From: DATLTV01 sp035533375
GTDB taxonomy: Bacteria; Patescibacteriota; Minisyncoccia; UBA6257; 2-01-FULL-56-20
Reading direction: 5' to 3'
DNA: 7,289 nucleotides
Assembly (NCBI GenBank): GCA_035533375.1
Contig: DATLTV010000025.1
Coordinates: forward strand, 1-7,289
Shown: positions 1 to 4,336 of the stretch, one piece after another
Numbering within the stretch: the stretch's first letter is position 1
Layout of the letters: each line of letters begins with the position of its first letter
Position numbers and translations under genes: made by a program
Notes under the pieces: model-generated
What the model was told of the DNA's origin: nothing
The model's database searches: none
What the model saw: only the letters and a program-made list of their open reading frames with translations

Positions 1-106
1 TGATGGCTACGACGAGCAGGACATGGATCAACCACCAGGCGACCGGGAAAAAGATGAATCCGATGAGCCAGAGCGCTATGAGTATAAGTGCGATGGTCCA
101 AAGCAT
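1..106 (-). CDS. lmo0937-family (DUF5670-like) small membrane protein, C-terminus cut by window edge
   Basis: Read on the minus strand from the ATG at 106, the frame is open to the left edge and gives 35 residues starting MLWTIALILIALWLIGF. The rest is almost entirely hydrophobic (two membrane-like stretches, about residues 3-20 and 26-35). The MLWTI.LIL..LWL.G opening followed by a segment with IHVLLVVAI resembles the lmo0937 family of roughly 50-residue membrane peptides, from memory of that family. No function is established for it. The ATG at 106 is the only one before an in-frame stop at 146-148, so the start is fairly safe. No clear Shine-Dalgarno sequence precedes it. The C-terminus lies outside the window. 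Confidence 0.68.
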   Translation of the reverse strand, partial: MLWTIALILIALWLIGFIFFPVAWWLIHVLLVVAI

Positions 107-149
107 ATCATTGGTGGTGGCTGAATCGGGCCCATGGAGCCGCTTTCAT

Positions 150-415
150 ATAAGAGCCGCCCTAGGGTAGGGACGGGAATATTACGACTCTTCTTGTGGG
201 CACAAAACTCCGATTTTCTTTCACGAAGGACGGGTCGTTCCCTGCTGTGAGCGCCCAAAACCCAGCGCGCACCTATACTTCAAGTCGCGTTACGAGGATT
301 TTCCCGATCCCTCAAGGCTTACCGAAGAAGGTGTGCGCTGGGTTCTTCTCTCGCCGCCTGCGCGGCTTCGAGAAACCCTCGAAAAAAGAAAATCTCCGTT
401 TGTAGGATAAGTAAG
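150..415 (+). ncRNA. Gene-free, strongly structured stretch; candidate ncRNA of unknown family
   Basis: No convincing coding frame lies here, but several hairpins follow one another. Stem I pairs 184-190 with 232-238 and continues through 191-198 / 222-227. Stem II is a 16-pair stem, 259-274 with 329-344, around a loop of about 54 bases that itself folds. Stem III is 348-372 (GCCGC/GCGGC with an outer TCTC/GAGA). The imperfect pairs in stems I and II are G-U if the + strand is transcribed but A-C if the minus strand is, so + is favoured. A GC-rich hairpin at 418-441 could end it. I looked for RNase P RNA (GAGGAAAGUCC), tmRNA and SRP RNA (GGAAGGAAGCAGC) signatures and saw none. Ends are approximate and the identity is unknown. 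Confidence 0.4.
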
Positions 416-417
416 AT

Positions 418-441
418 AAATGCCCGGCAAACCGGGCATTT
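418..441. terminator. GC-rich hairpin, probable terminator for the tRNA unit (minus) and/or the structured RNA (+)
   Basis: A perfect 10-pair stem, AAATGCCCGG / CCGGGCATTT, has a 4-base loop. It lies downstream of the tRNA region on the minus strand and downstream of the structured stretch on the plus strand. Only the three U's at the stem base serve as a U-tract on either strand, so termination strength is uncertain. Confidence 0.5.
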
Positions 442-491
442 AGGTCTATAGATCACTCGCGGCGCCTCGCAAAACGCGAAACCGAAGTCTG

Positions 492-528
492 TGCCCCCAC
501 TTGGAATCGAACCAAGGTACTTCGCTTA
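492..528 (-). pseudogene. 3' half of a second tRNA-Lys(CTT), from anticodon base 36 to the discriminator
   Basis: Bases 491-528 are identical to 578-615 of the intact tRNA-Lys. They cover T36, A37, A38, the 3' anticodon strand, variable loop, T-arm and 3' acceptor strand with discriminator A. The identity stops at 528/529, inside the anticodon loop. The matching 5' half lies at 722-782 on the same strand. Joined, the two halves rebuild the anticodon loop CTCTTAA with no base missing or duplicated. It is called a pseudogene because the gene is split by 193 bases and no known intron type was recognised. An unusual split gene that is still processed cannot be excluded. Confidence 0.75.
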
Positions 529-578
529 CGACTGGCAGCGAGATGAAAATAAAAAAATGAAATAGTTTCTGCGCAGCG
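529..578 (-). repeat. Left arm of the imperfect inverted repeat flanking tRNA-Lys
   Basis: Read as reverse complement, this 50-base arm aligns with 651-703. The outer 7 bases (CGACTGG / CCAGTCG) and the inner 9-10 bases (GCGCAGCG / CGCTGCGC) match perfectly. A 21-base AT-rich block matches at all but one position. In a minus-strand transcript that single difference is a G-U pair. Two short stretches (about 534-542 and 564-570) do not pair. The arm abuts the tRNA 3' end directly. Confidence 0.8.
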
Positions 579-649
579 TGCCCCCACTTGGAATCGAACC
601 AAGGTACTTCGCTTAAGAGGCGAGTGCTTTACCACTAAGCTATAGGGGC
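579..649 (-). tRNA. tRNA-Lys (anticodon CTT), intact
   Basis: The gene is 71 bases long and all arms are found by eye. The acceptor stem GCCCCTA / TGGGGGC includes one T-G pair, with discriminator A at 579. The D-stem is GCTT / AAGC with a 7-base loop. The anticodon arm is CTCGC-CTCTTAA-GCGAA, giving anticodon CTT (positions 34-36) flanked by T33 and A37. The top pair of that stem is C-A, a mismatch. A short variable loop precedes the T-arm CTTGG-TTCGATT-CCAAG. CCA is not encoded: CGC follows the discriminator. The bases just outside both ends pair with each other (T650-A579, then 8 or more pairs), which would extend the acceptor stem in the precursor. RNase P and a 3' processing enzyme would have to trim this. 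Confidence 0.92.
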
Positions 650-650
650 A

Positions 651-703
651 CGCTGCGCACAATGCTTATTTCATTCTTTTATTTTCAACGAGCGAACCAG
701 TCG
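651..703 (-). repeat. Right arm of the imperfect inverted repeat flanking tRNA-Lys
   Basis: This is the partner of 529-578. It starts one base outside the tRNA 5' end and ends in CCAGTCG. It is 3 bases longer than the left arm, because of small insertions in the two unpaired internal stretches. Together the arms could form a long stalk carrying the tRNA, or a cruciform in DNA. Confidence 0.8.
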
Positions 704-721
704 ATGGGGCAAGGCCTCATT

Positions 722-782
722 AGAGGCGAGTGCTCCTATTTCAGTGTGGATCCTCGCTTTCGCGAGGACAAGCTATAGGGGC
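722..782 (-). pseudogene. 5' half of the second tRNA-Lys(CTT), with an enlarged D-loop
   Basis: Bases 770-782 equal 637-649 (acceptor 5' strand and start of the D-stem). Bases 722-734 equal 616-628 (end of the D-stem through anticodon base 35). Between them, 35 bases replace the 8-base D-loop region. The D-stem could still form as GCTT / GAGC with one T-G pair. The half stops exactly where the 3' half at 492-528 begins. Its 5' end lies about 8 bases downstream of the predicted transcription start, as expected for a formerly or still expressed tRNA gene. Confidence 0.72.
735..769 (-). repeat. Small dispersed palindromic repeat inserted in the outer tRNA D-loop
   Basis: The core is a perfect hairpin, TCCTCGC-TTTC-GCGAGGA (751-768), preceded by TGGA. 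The same flanks, TGGATCCTCGC and GCGAGGACA, occur in opposite orientation at 6522-6569, where a longer palindrome lies between them. The pattern also resembles the third hairpin at 6596-6617 (TGGACCCCCGC / GCGGGGG). These look like members of one genome-wide family of short palindromes. Confidence 0.65.
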
Positions 783-796
783 TCGCTTACGATGTC

Positions 797-825
797 ATTG
801 TAATGATATTGTGCAAAACCGGCAA
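797..825 (-). promoter_or_regulatory. Sigma70-like promoter for the tRNA unit
   Basis: On the minus strand a -35 box TTGCCG (820-825) and a -10 box TACAAT (797-802) are separated by exactly 17 bases. The predicted start is near 790, about 8 bases before the outer tRNA 5' end at 782. It would transcribe the outer 5' half, the stalk, the intact tRNA and the outer 3' half as one precursor. Confidence 0.62.
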
Positions 826-837
826 GGCGCGTAATAT
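809..837 (+). promoter_or_regulatory. Sigma70-like promoter for the gene at 883
   Basis: TTGTGC (809-814) and TAATAT (832-837) are separated by 17 bases, with a predicted start near 844. This is about 39 bases upstream of the ATG at 883. It overlaps the divergent tRNA promoter almost completely, so the two probably compete for polymerase. Confidence 0.58.
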
Positions 838-882
838 TTGTATGAGAAGGATATTTAAAAATAACTTTCGGAGCATACTGCT

Positions 883-1245
883 ATGTCTATCGAAGAACCG
901 GAAAAACCGGCCTCCCACGCCCCGACGAACGACAAGCAAAATCGTTTCAATGAATTTAAGGATGATCTTGATGCGCGGCTAAATGCGCATCTTGAGAAAA
1001 AAAGAGACAAAGACGAAGGCAAGAACGAAGCCATCGTGCTGCAGGAACTGGATATCCTGACGAAACAACCGCTTGAGACGATCCGAAAGAAACGCGAAAG
1101 CGAAGGCTGGAAGGTCGTGTTTGGCGGACCGAAAACGCTCACGCCGCCGTTGCCCGAGCTCAAATACGGAGAGGAGCGTGAAATAGTCGTCAGCGAACGG
1201 ATGAAGCTCGTTTTTGATCGCAAAAAACCGCCCGAGAAAAAATAA
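883..1245 (+). CDS. Small charged hypothetical protein
   Basis: This 120-residue protein was not recognised. It is hydrophilic, very rich in Lys and Glu, has no membrane segment, no signal peptide and no cysteine, so it is probably cytoplasmic. Residues 20-60 are strongly charged and helix-prone (NRFNEFKDDLDARLNAHLEK and what follows). The second half has a short G-W-K-V-V-F-G-G segment and a proline-rich turn, and the end is basic (KKPPEKK). The start is supported by GGAG at 870-873, 9 bases before the ATG. That is the clearest Shine-Dalgarno sequence in the window. The gene is monocistronic, with its own promoter just upstream and a strong terminator after the stop. The opposite-strand frame over the same region lacks such signals. 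Confidence 0.75.
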   Translation: MSIEEPEKPASHAPTNDKQNRFNEFKDDLDARLNAHLEKKRDKDEGKNEAIVLQELDILTKQPLETIRKKRESEGWKVVFGGPKTLTPPLPELKYGEEREIVVSERMKLVFDRKKPPEKK

Positions 1246-1251
1246 TGGAAG

Positions 1252-1285
1252 CGCCCGATCGCAAAAACGATGCGGGCGTTTTTTT
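1252..1285 (+). terminator. Strong intrinsic terminator after the hypothetical gene
   Basis: The stem CGCCCGATCG pairs with CGAT-(G)-CGGGCG, with a single bulged G and a CAAAAA loop, followed by seven T's (1279-1285). It starts 6 bases after the stop codon at 1243-1245. Confidence 0.9.
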
Positions 1286-1378
1286 ATCCCGACGCTAAAG
1301 TTCGGCGTGGGGATTTATTCGACCACGCGCGAGCGGGCCATCCCCCGCTCCGTATCGCGGTACGGGGCGGGAATGACA
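1286..1378. repeat. Composite palindromic repeat upstream of dnaX
   Basis: Two hairpins follow each other. The first pairs ATCCCGACGC (1286-1295) with GCGTGGGGAT (1305-1314), 9 of 10 positions. The second pairs CCCGCTCCGTA (1344-1354) with TACGGGGCGGG (1361-1371) around the loop TCGCGG and ends in GGGAATGAC. The 19 bases at 1350-1368 recur exactly at 6532-6550, so this belongs to a dispersed repeat family. No gene is visible between 1246 and 1450. Confidence 0.72.
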
Positions 1379-1413
1379 ATCAATTCGGCAAGCCGTGGCA
1401 ACTATGGCGCCCC

Positions 1414-1443
1414 GTGGCATTTTTAGCATGGGTTCGGTATGAT
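1414..1443 (+). promoter_or_regulatory. Possible dnaX promoter, leaderless
   Basis: A TATGAT box (1438-1443) preceded by CGG lies 7 bases before the preferred dnaX ATG at 1451, so transcription would begin at or next to the start codon. The -35 region (GTGGCA, 1414-1419, spacing 18) matches the consensus at 4 of 6 positions only. Confidence 0.4.
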
Positions 1444-1450
1444 TTTAATA

Positions 1451-2578
1451 ATGGCACTCGCGCTTTACCGCAAATATCGGCCGAAAACACTCGGCGAGCT
1501 CCTTGGCCAGGATACGAACGCGGAAATTCTGCGGAATGCCGCGGCTTCGGGGCGCATCGGACACGCCTATCTTTTCTACGGTCCGCGCGGCACGGGGAAA
1601 ACCTCGACCGCCCGGCTCATCGCGAAACTCCTGAATTGCGAAAAGCGGCGCGACGATCCGGCGTTCAAAAAACTCGGCGAGCCGTGCAATGCCTGCCGGC
1701 ATTGCATCGAGATCGACGCGCAGAATTCGTTCGACGTAATCGAGATCGACGCCGCTTCGAACCGCGGCATCGACGAGATCAGGAACCTCAAAGATTCGAT
1801 CAAGACCTCTCCGTCGTCGGCGGATCACAAGGTCTATATTATAGACGAAGCGCATATGCTCACGACGCCGGCGTGGAACGCGCTCCTCAAAACTCTCGAA
1901 GAGCCGCCCGCGCACGCCGTGATCGTCCTCGCCACGACCGAATACGAAAAAATTCCCGCCACGATCGTTTCGCGCGCGCAGCGCTTTCTCTTCAAAAAGC
2001 CGCCGAAGACGGTGATCATGCAGGCGCTCGCGGCAATCGCGGCGGCGGAAGAGATTCGCATCGATGAAGCGGCAATCGAGCTTATCGCCGCCGCCGCCGA
2101 AGGCAGTTTCCGCGATGCCATCTCGCTCCTCGAACAGGTAAGCTCGCTCTCACTTTTGGGAAAAGGACCGGCGGCGAAAAAGATCGGCCTTGCGGATGTC
2201 GAACGCATCACGGGCAGGATCGGCATGAAAAAGATTCACGACCTCGCGGAGCTCATCCTCAAAAAAAACTTGCCGGCCGCGCTCGCATGTATCGTGGGGC
2301 TCCACGAAGAAGGGCATAATCTCACGCAATTCACGAAAGATCTTATCCATTATGTCCGCAAGATTCTCTCTCTTAAAGTGAGTCCCGGCGTCGAGGATAT
2401 TTTTCGCGGAGAACTTACTTCCGAGGAGATCGCGGATATAAAAAGGCTCGGCGCCCTGGCTGATACGCAGGAAACGATGAAACTGATGAAATCACTCATC
2501 CGCGCTTACGCCGAGATCCGCCACTCCCCGTTCGCAACGGTGCCGCTTGAAATAACACTCATCGAAAATTTGTCATAA
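1451..2578 (+). CDS. dnaX: DNA polymerase III subunit gamma/tau (short form)
   Basis: This is the clamp-loader ATPase that loads the sliding clamp on DNA during replication. Counting from the ATG at 1451 (375 residues), the family opening MALALYRKYRP is followed by Walker A GPRGTGKT (44-51). The zinc module has four cysteines (C63, C79, C82, C85). Walker B is YIIDEAH (129-135), sensor 1 is LATTE (160-164), the SR.QRF arginine-finger motif is at 174-179 and the sensor 2 region is GSFRDAISLL (218-227). A helical domain III region runs to the end. There is no long tau-type C-terminal extension for helicase and polymerase contacts, so it corresponds to a gamma-like form. In SRAQRF the usual cysteine of SRCQRF is alanine. 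An ATG at 1439 is also in frame, but 1451 gives the conserved N-terminus and fits a leaderless transcript. The next gene follows after 4 bases. Confidence 0.95.
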   Translation: MALALYRKYRPKTLGELLGQDTNAEILRNAAASGRIGHAYLFYGPRGTGKTSTARLIAKLLNCEKRRDDPAFKKLGEPCNACRHCIEIDAQNSFDVIEIDAASNRGIDEIRNLKDSIKTSPSSADHKVYIIDEAHMLTTPAWNALLKTLEEPPAHAVIVLATTEYEKIPATIVSRAQRFLFKKPPKTVIMQALAAIAAAEEIRIDEAAIELIAAAAEGSFRDAISLLEQVSSLSLLGKGPAAKKIGLADVERITGRIGMKKIHDLAELILKKNLPAALACIVGLHEEGHNLTQFTKDLIHYVRKILSLKVSPGVEDIFRGELTSEEIADIKRLGALADTQETMKLMKSLIRAYAEIRHSPFATVPLEITLIENLS

Positions 2579-2582
2579 GGAT

Positions 2583-3506
2583 ATGGCACCGTTTATAGGA
2601 GTAAAATATATCATTCTCGTTGTCGTCATTATCGTAATCGCCGCGGCCGCGACGGCGTTTATCGTGTATCTTCCATCGAAACATCCCGCCGCGCCGACGG
2701 CACAAGAAACGCCGACGGCAGCGCCGACTCCCACTCCCTCGCCGCAGCCATCGATTTCCGTTTCCATAGAAAAAAGCGGAATGAAACGGAGCGTGATCAT
2801 CCGCTGGACAAACCTGCCCGATGGCACGACCGTACTCGACGTTTTTATTTCAAAGACCGGCGCGAACAAGTGGTCGCTCTGGAAAACAATCGCCATAACG
2901 TCTGCTGAGTTGGGAGGCGGATTGGCCAATTTCAACGCGAGTACCGCGATCGCGGGCGGTGGCTATTCGTTCTACGCCGAAGCGACGGACGGTACCGGCT
3001 CCACGCCGATTTGGACGTCCTCGAGCACTGTACCCGTGCAAACGTCGAGCACAACGCAAACGAGCGGGAGTCCCACTCCCTCGCCCACGCCGACTCCCGC
3101 GCCGACTTCCTCACCGACGCCTACGCCCACCCCCTCGCCCACGCCGTCCGGCAGTACATCCACCTCAACGCAAAATTCGAGCGGAACGGTATATTATTCG
3201 CCGAGCGGCAGCGTCTCCGGTGTATCGCAGCCGCAAACGGCGAATTTCTGGGTGGAGCACGTAAACAATGATCTCCAGATCAACTGGCAGAACATTCCTT
3301 CCGATGCCACTGAAGCGATCGTCTATCGGTCGGCAAGCGGAAGCGGCCCGTGGACCAAAATTCTCGATCAAAGCAATCCCGCGGTGTCGTATTCCATCGG
3401 CATCGTCGATAATTCGCTGAACGGCACCTACTATTATAAATTGGATGTTCTAAAAGGAGGATCGATTGAAGCGGAATACGGACCGGTGGAGCTCGCGCCT
3501 CTCTAG
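2583..3506 (+). CDS. Membrane-anchored surface protein with two fibronectin-III-like domains
   Basis: The protein has 307 residues. A single N-terminal hydrophobic segment (about 7-30) with little before it suggests a signal anchor with the rest outside. A Pro/Thr/Ala/Ser spacer (35-56) leads to a first beta-rich domain (about 57-153). A second Pro-Thr-Ser linker with repeated PTP/SPTP steps (163-190) leads to a second beta-rich domain (about 220-307). Both domains share a W-x-N-(L/I)-P motif followed by an aromatic or hydrophobic strand, then W and a late YYxK/YSFYAE strand. This suggests an internal duplication of an Fn3/Ig-like fold. The start lies 4 bases after the dnaX stop; AAGG overlaps that stop but sits only 2 bases from the ATG, so translational coupling is likely. 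Linker composition suggests exposure at the cell surface. The precise role is unknown. Confidence 0.82.
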   Translation: MAPFIGVKYIILVVVIIVIAAAATAFIVYLPSKHPAAPTAQETPTAAPTPTPSPQPSISVSIEKSGMKRSVIIRWTNLPDGTTVLDVFISKTGANKWSLWKTIAITSAELGGGLANFNASTAIAGGGYSFYAEATDGTGSTPIWTSSSTVPVQTSSTTQTSGSPTPSPTPTPAPTSSPTPTPTPSPTPSGSTSTSTQNSSGTVYYSPSGSVSGVSQPQTANFWVEHVNNDLQINWQNIPSDATEAIVYRSASGSGPWTKILDQSNPAVSYSIGIVDNSLNGTYYYKLDVLKGGSIEAEYGPVELAPL

Positions 3507-3559
3507 CCGGGGTTTACTAGGGTATAGAAAAATACGGGTAACGCGCCCGCCGCCAATTT

Positions 3560-3670
3560 TGTCATCCCGGAAAACCGCCGCGCGATTTGTCCGGGATCCA
3601 TACATCCAGAAATCATTTTATATCGGTATGGATCCCGAATATCCCGCTACGGCGGGATTCCGGGATGACA
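3560..3670. repeat. MITE-like palindromic repeat with 11-base terminal inverted repeats
   Basis: The 111 bases start with TGTCATCCCGG and end with the exact complement CCGGGATGACA. Inside, CGGGATCCATAC (3592-3603) pairs perfectly with GTATGGATCCCG (3626-3637), and ATCCCGC/GCGGGAT (3641-3658) forms another hairpin. It has no coding capacity. The GTCATCCCGG...CCGGGATGAC type is a widespread family of small bacterial palindromes. It lies between the converging dnaX operon and pilin cluster, where it may also act as a bidirectional terminator, although no U-tract is visible. Confidence 0.82.
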
Positions 3671-3710
3671 CATAAAAAGATGCGCAGAATCAAAGACCGT
3701 AATCACCATT

Positions 3711-3754
3711 CTAAGCCCCGGCTAATCCTTCGCTAAGCCCAAGCTAAGCCCCGG
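3711..3754. repeat. 11-base tandem repeat, four units
   Basis: The units are CTAAGCCCCGG, CTAATCCTTCG, CTAAGCCCAAG and CTAAGCCCCGG. A degenerate fifth unit (CTATAAAGGCT) reaches the stop codon of the pilin gene at 3764-3766. The first and fourth units are identical, the middle two diverged. It lies directly downstream of the pilin stop. Confidence 0.75.
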
Positions 3755-3763
3755 CTATAAAGG

Positions 3764-4255
3764 CTATCTCGAAATAGAAATGCTTTTCTTCAATTCCGCG
3801 TAAGGCGCGGCCACAGTGATCACGCCGGAGGCATTTTCCATGATCGTGTAATCCGTATCGTAATCCGACACGCTCGTATAATGGGCGCCGGAAGCCGATG
3901 GATCGAATGGCATGGTAAACAAATATGCCGGAATGATGCAAGGCGCGATATTATAGCTTCCCGACGCGCTTGCCATATCCGTCGAGGTCGTGGGGATCGC
4001 GCCAGCCACGCACGTGAACGTTTCGCCGGACGTGTCCGCGATGTTCTGCCGGATCGAATTCATGAGCGCCTGCAGATGCAGCTGTCGTTCGTTATTTCTC
4101 GCACCCGCGATTTGTCCGGCGGGATTCGCGGCGACGAGCCCGATCGTCGCGATAATCACGAGAAGCGCGATGGCGATCATAATTTCGATGAGAGTCAGAC
4201 CGAGCTCGTTAGCTCGTTGGCTCTTTAGCTCTTTAGTACATGCTTTGAACTTCAT
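3764..4255 (-). CDS. Type IV pilin / GspG-like prepilin
   Basis: This 163-residue prepilin is processed by a prepilin peptidase and built into a type IV pilus or pseudopilus. The cleavage motif is G19-LTLIE (with L instead of the common F), and Glu24 is position 5 of the mature protein. The hydrophobic helix spans about 20-43, followed by an amphipathic helix with R and N residues. Two cysteines (82, 106) could form a disulfide. The C-terminal MPFDP...Y...DYDTDYTI segment recalls GspG/PilA-type C-terminal beta regions. The 18-residue leader is largely made of a translated octanucleotide repeat (KELKSQRANEL). The start at 4255 has no Shine-Dalgarno sequence but lies 6 bases after an extended -10 box. 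It is the last gene of the cluster. Size and position suggest the major subunit, which is an inference. Confidence 0.88.
   Translation of the reverse strand: MKFKACTKELKSQRANELGLTLIEIMIAIALLVIIATIGLVAANPAGQIAGARNNERQLHLQALMNSIRQNIADTSGETFTCVAGAIPTTSTDMASASGSYNIAPCIIPAYLFTMPFDPSASGAHYTSVSDYDTDYTIMENASGVITVAAPYAELKKSISISR
4203..4234 (-). repeat. Octanucleotide repeat inside the prepilin leader
   Basis: On the minus strand the units are AAAGAGCT, AAAGAGCC, AACGAGCT and AACGAGCT. They encode most of the leader before the cleavage site. At 4219 the second unit has C where the unit normally has T. This turns a would-be TAA into CAA (Gln) and keeps the frame open. Confidence 0.8.
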
Positions 4256-4261
4256 ACATTC

Positions 4262-4270
4262 ATTCTAGCA
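4262..4270 (-). promoter_or_regulatory. Extended -10 promoter of the small prepilin gene
   Basis: TGC-TAGAAT on the minus strand is a TGn extended -10 element. It ends 6 bases before the ATG at 4255, so the transcript would be leaderless or nearly so. No good -35 box is seen, which extended -10 promoters tolerate. Confidence 0.45.
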
Positions 4271-4285
4271 TTTCGTCGCATGGCC

Positions 4286-4333
4286 AACGAGCTAACGAGC
4301 TAACGAGCTAACGAGCTAACGAGCTAACGAGCT
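4286..4333. repeat. Octanucleotide tandem array, six perfect units
   Basis: Six copies of AACGAGCT fill most of the gap between the PilX-like gene (stop at 4337-4339) and the small prepilin. In this sequence variant a stop codon (TAA on the + strand, TAG on the minus strand) occurs in every frame every 24 bases, so it could not be translated through. The + strand copies match the family found in the two leaders. Confidence 0.93.
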
Positions 4334-4336
4334 ATA

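Larger units (their letters stand above)
529..721 (-). other. 193-base tRNA-carrying inverted-repeat insertion in a tRNA anticodon loop
   Basis: This segment separates the two halves of the outer tRNA-Lys. It consists of the left arm (529-578), an intact tRNA-Lys (579-649), one base, the right arm (651-703) and an extra 18 bases (704-721) that exist only on the right. The extra bases form, with the start of the outer 5' half, a perfect 5-pair hairpin (714-718 / 723-727). The minus-strand insert begins after a T and ends in G, which group I introns also do, but there is little room for a group I catalytic core. The simplest reading is an inserted small mobile unit or a duplication product. A TTA at both borders (526-528, 720-722) could be a trace of a target duplication but is too short to prove one. 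Confidence 0.6.

Noticed and set aside
196..405. 69-residue + strand open frame in the structured stretch
   Set aside because: No start signal, no recognisable motif, and it runs through strong hairpins that look like RNA structure.
150..415. RNase P RNA, tmRNA or SRP RNA
   Set aside because: The short conserved motifs of these RNAs were looked for on both strands and not found. A GGCTTACCG stretch at 316-324 slightly recalls RNase P RNA, but its required partner is missing.
529..721. Group I intron in the outer tRNA anticodon loop
   Set aside because: The 5' exon ends in T and the insert ends in G, as in group I introns. However, after removing the inner tRNA and the inverted-repeat arms only about 18 bases remain, too few for the P3-P8 core. 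The exon-end T is also not in a clear U-G pair of a P1 helix.
855..1223. 122-residue minus-strand frame opposite the hypothetical gene
   Set aside because: Ser/Phe/Arg-rich shadow. The + strand frame has promoter, Shine-Dalgarno sequence and terminator.
1270..2067. Long + strand open frame overlapping dnaX
   Set aside because: It is a GC-rich shadow frame of dnaX with arginine-rich composition and no recognisable domain.
4286..4333. CRISPR array
   Set aside because: The repeat unit is 8 bases with no spacers and no cas genes nearby. It is a simple tandem repeat.
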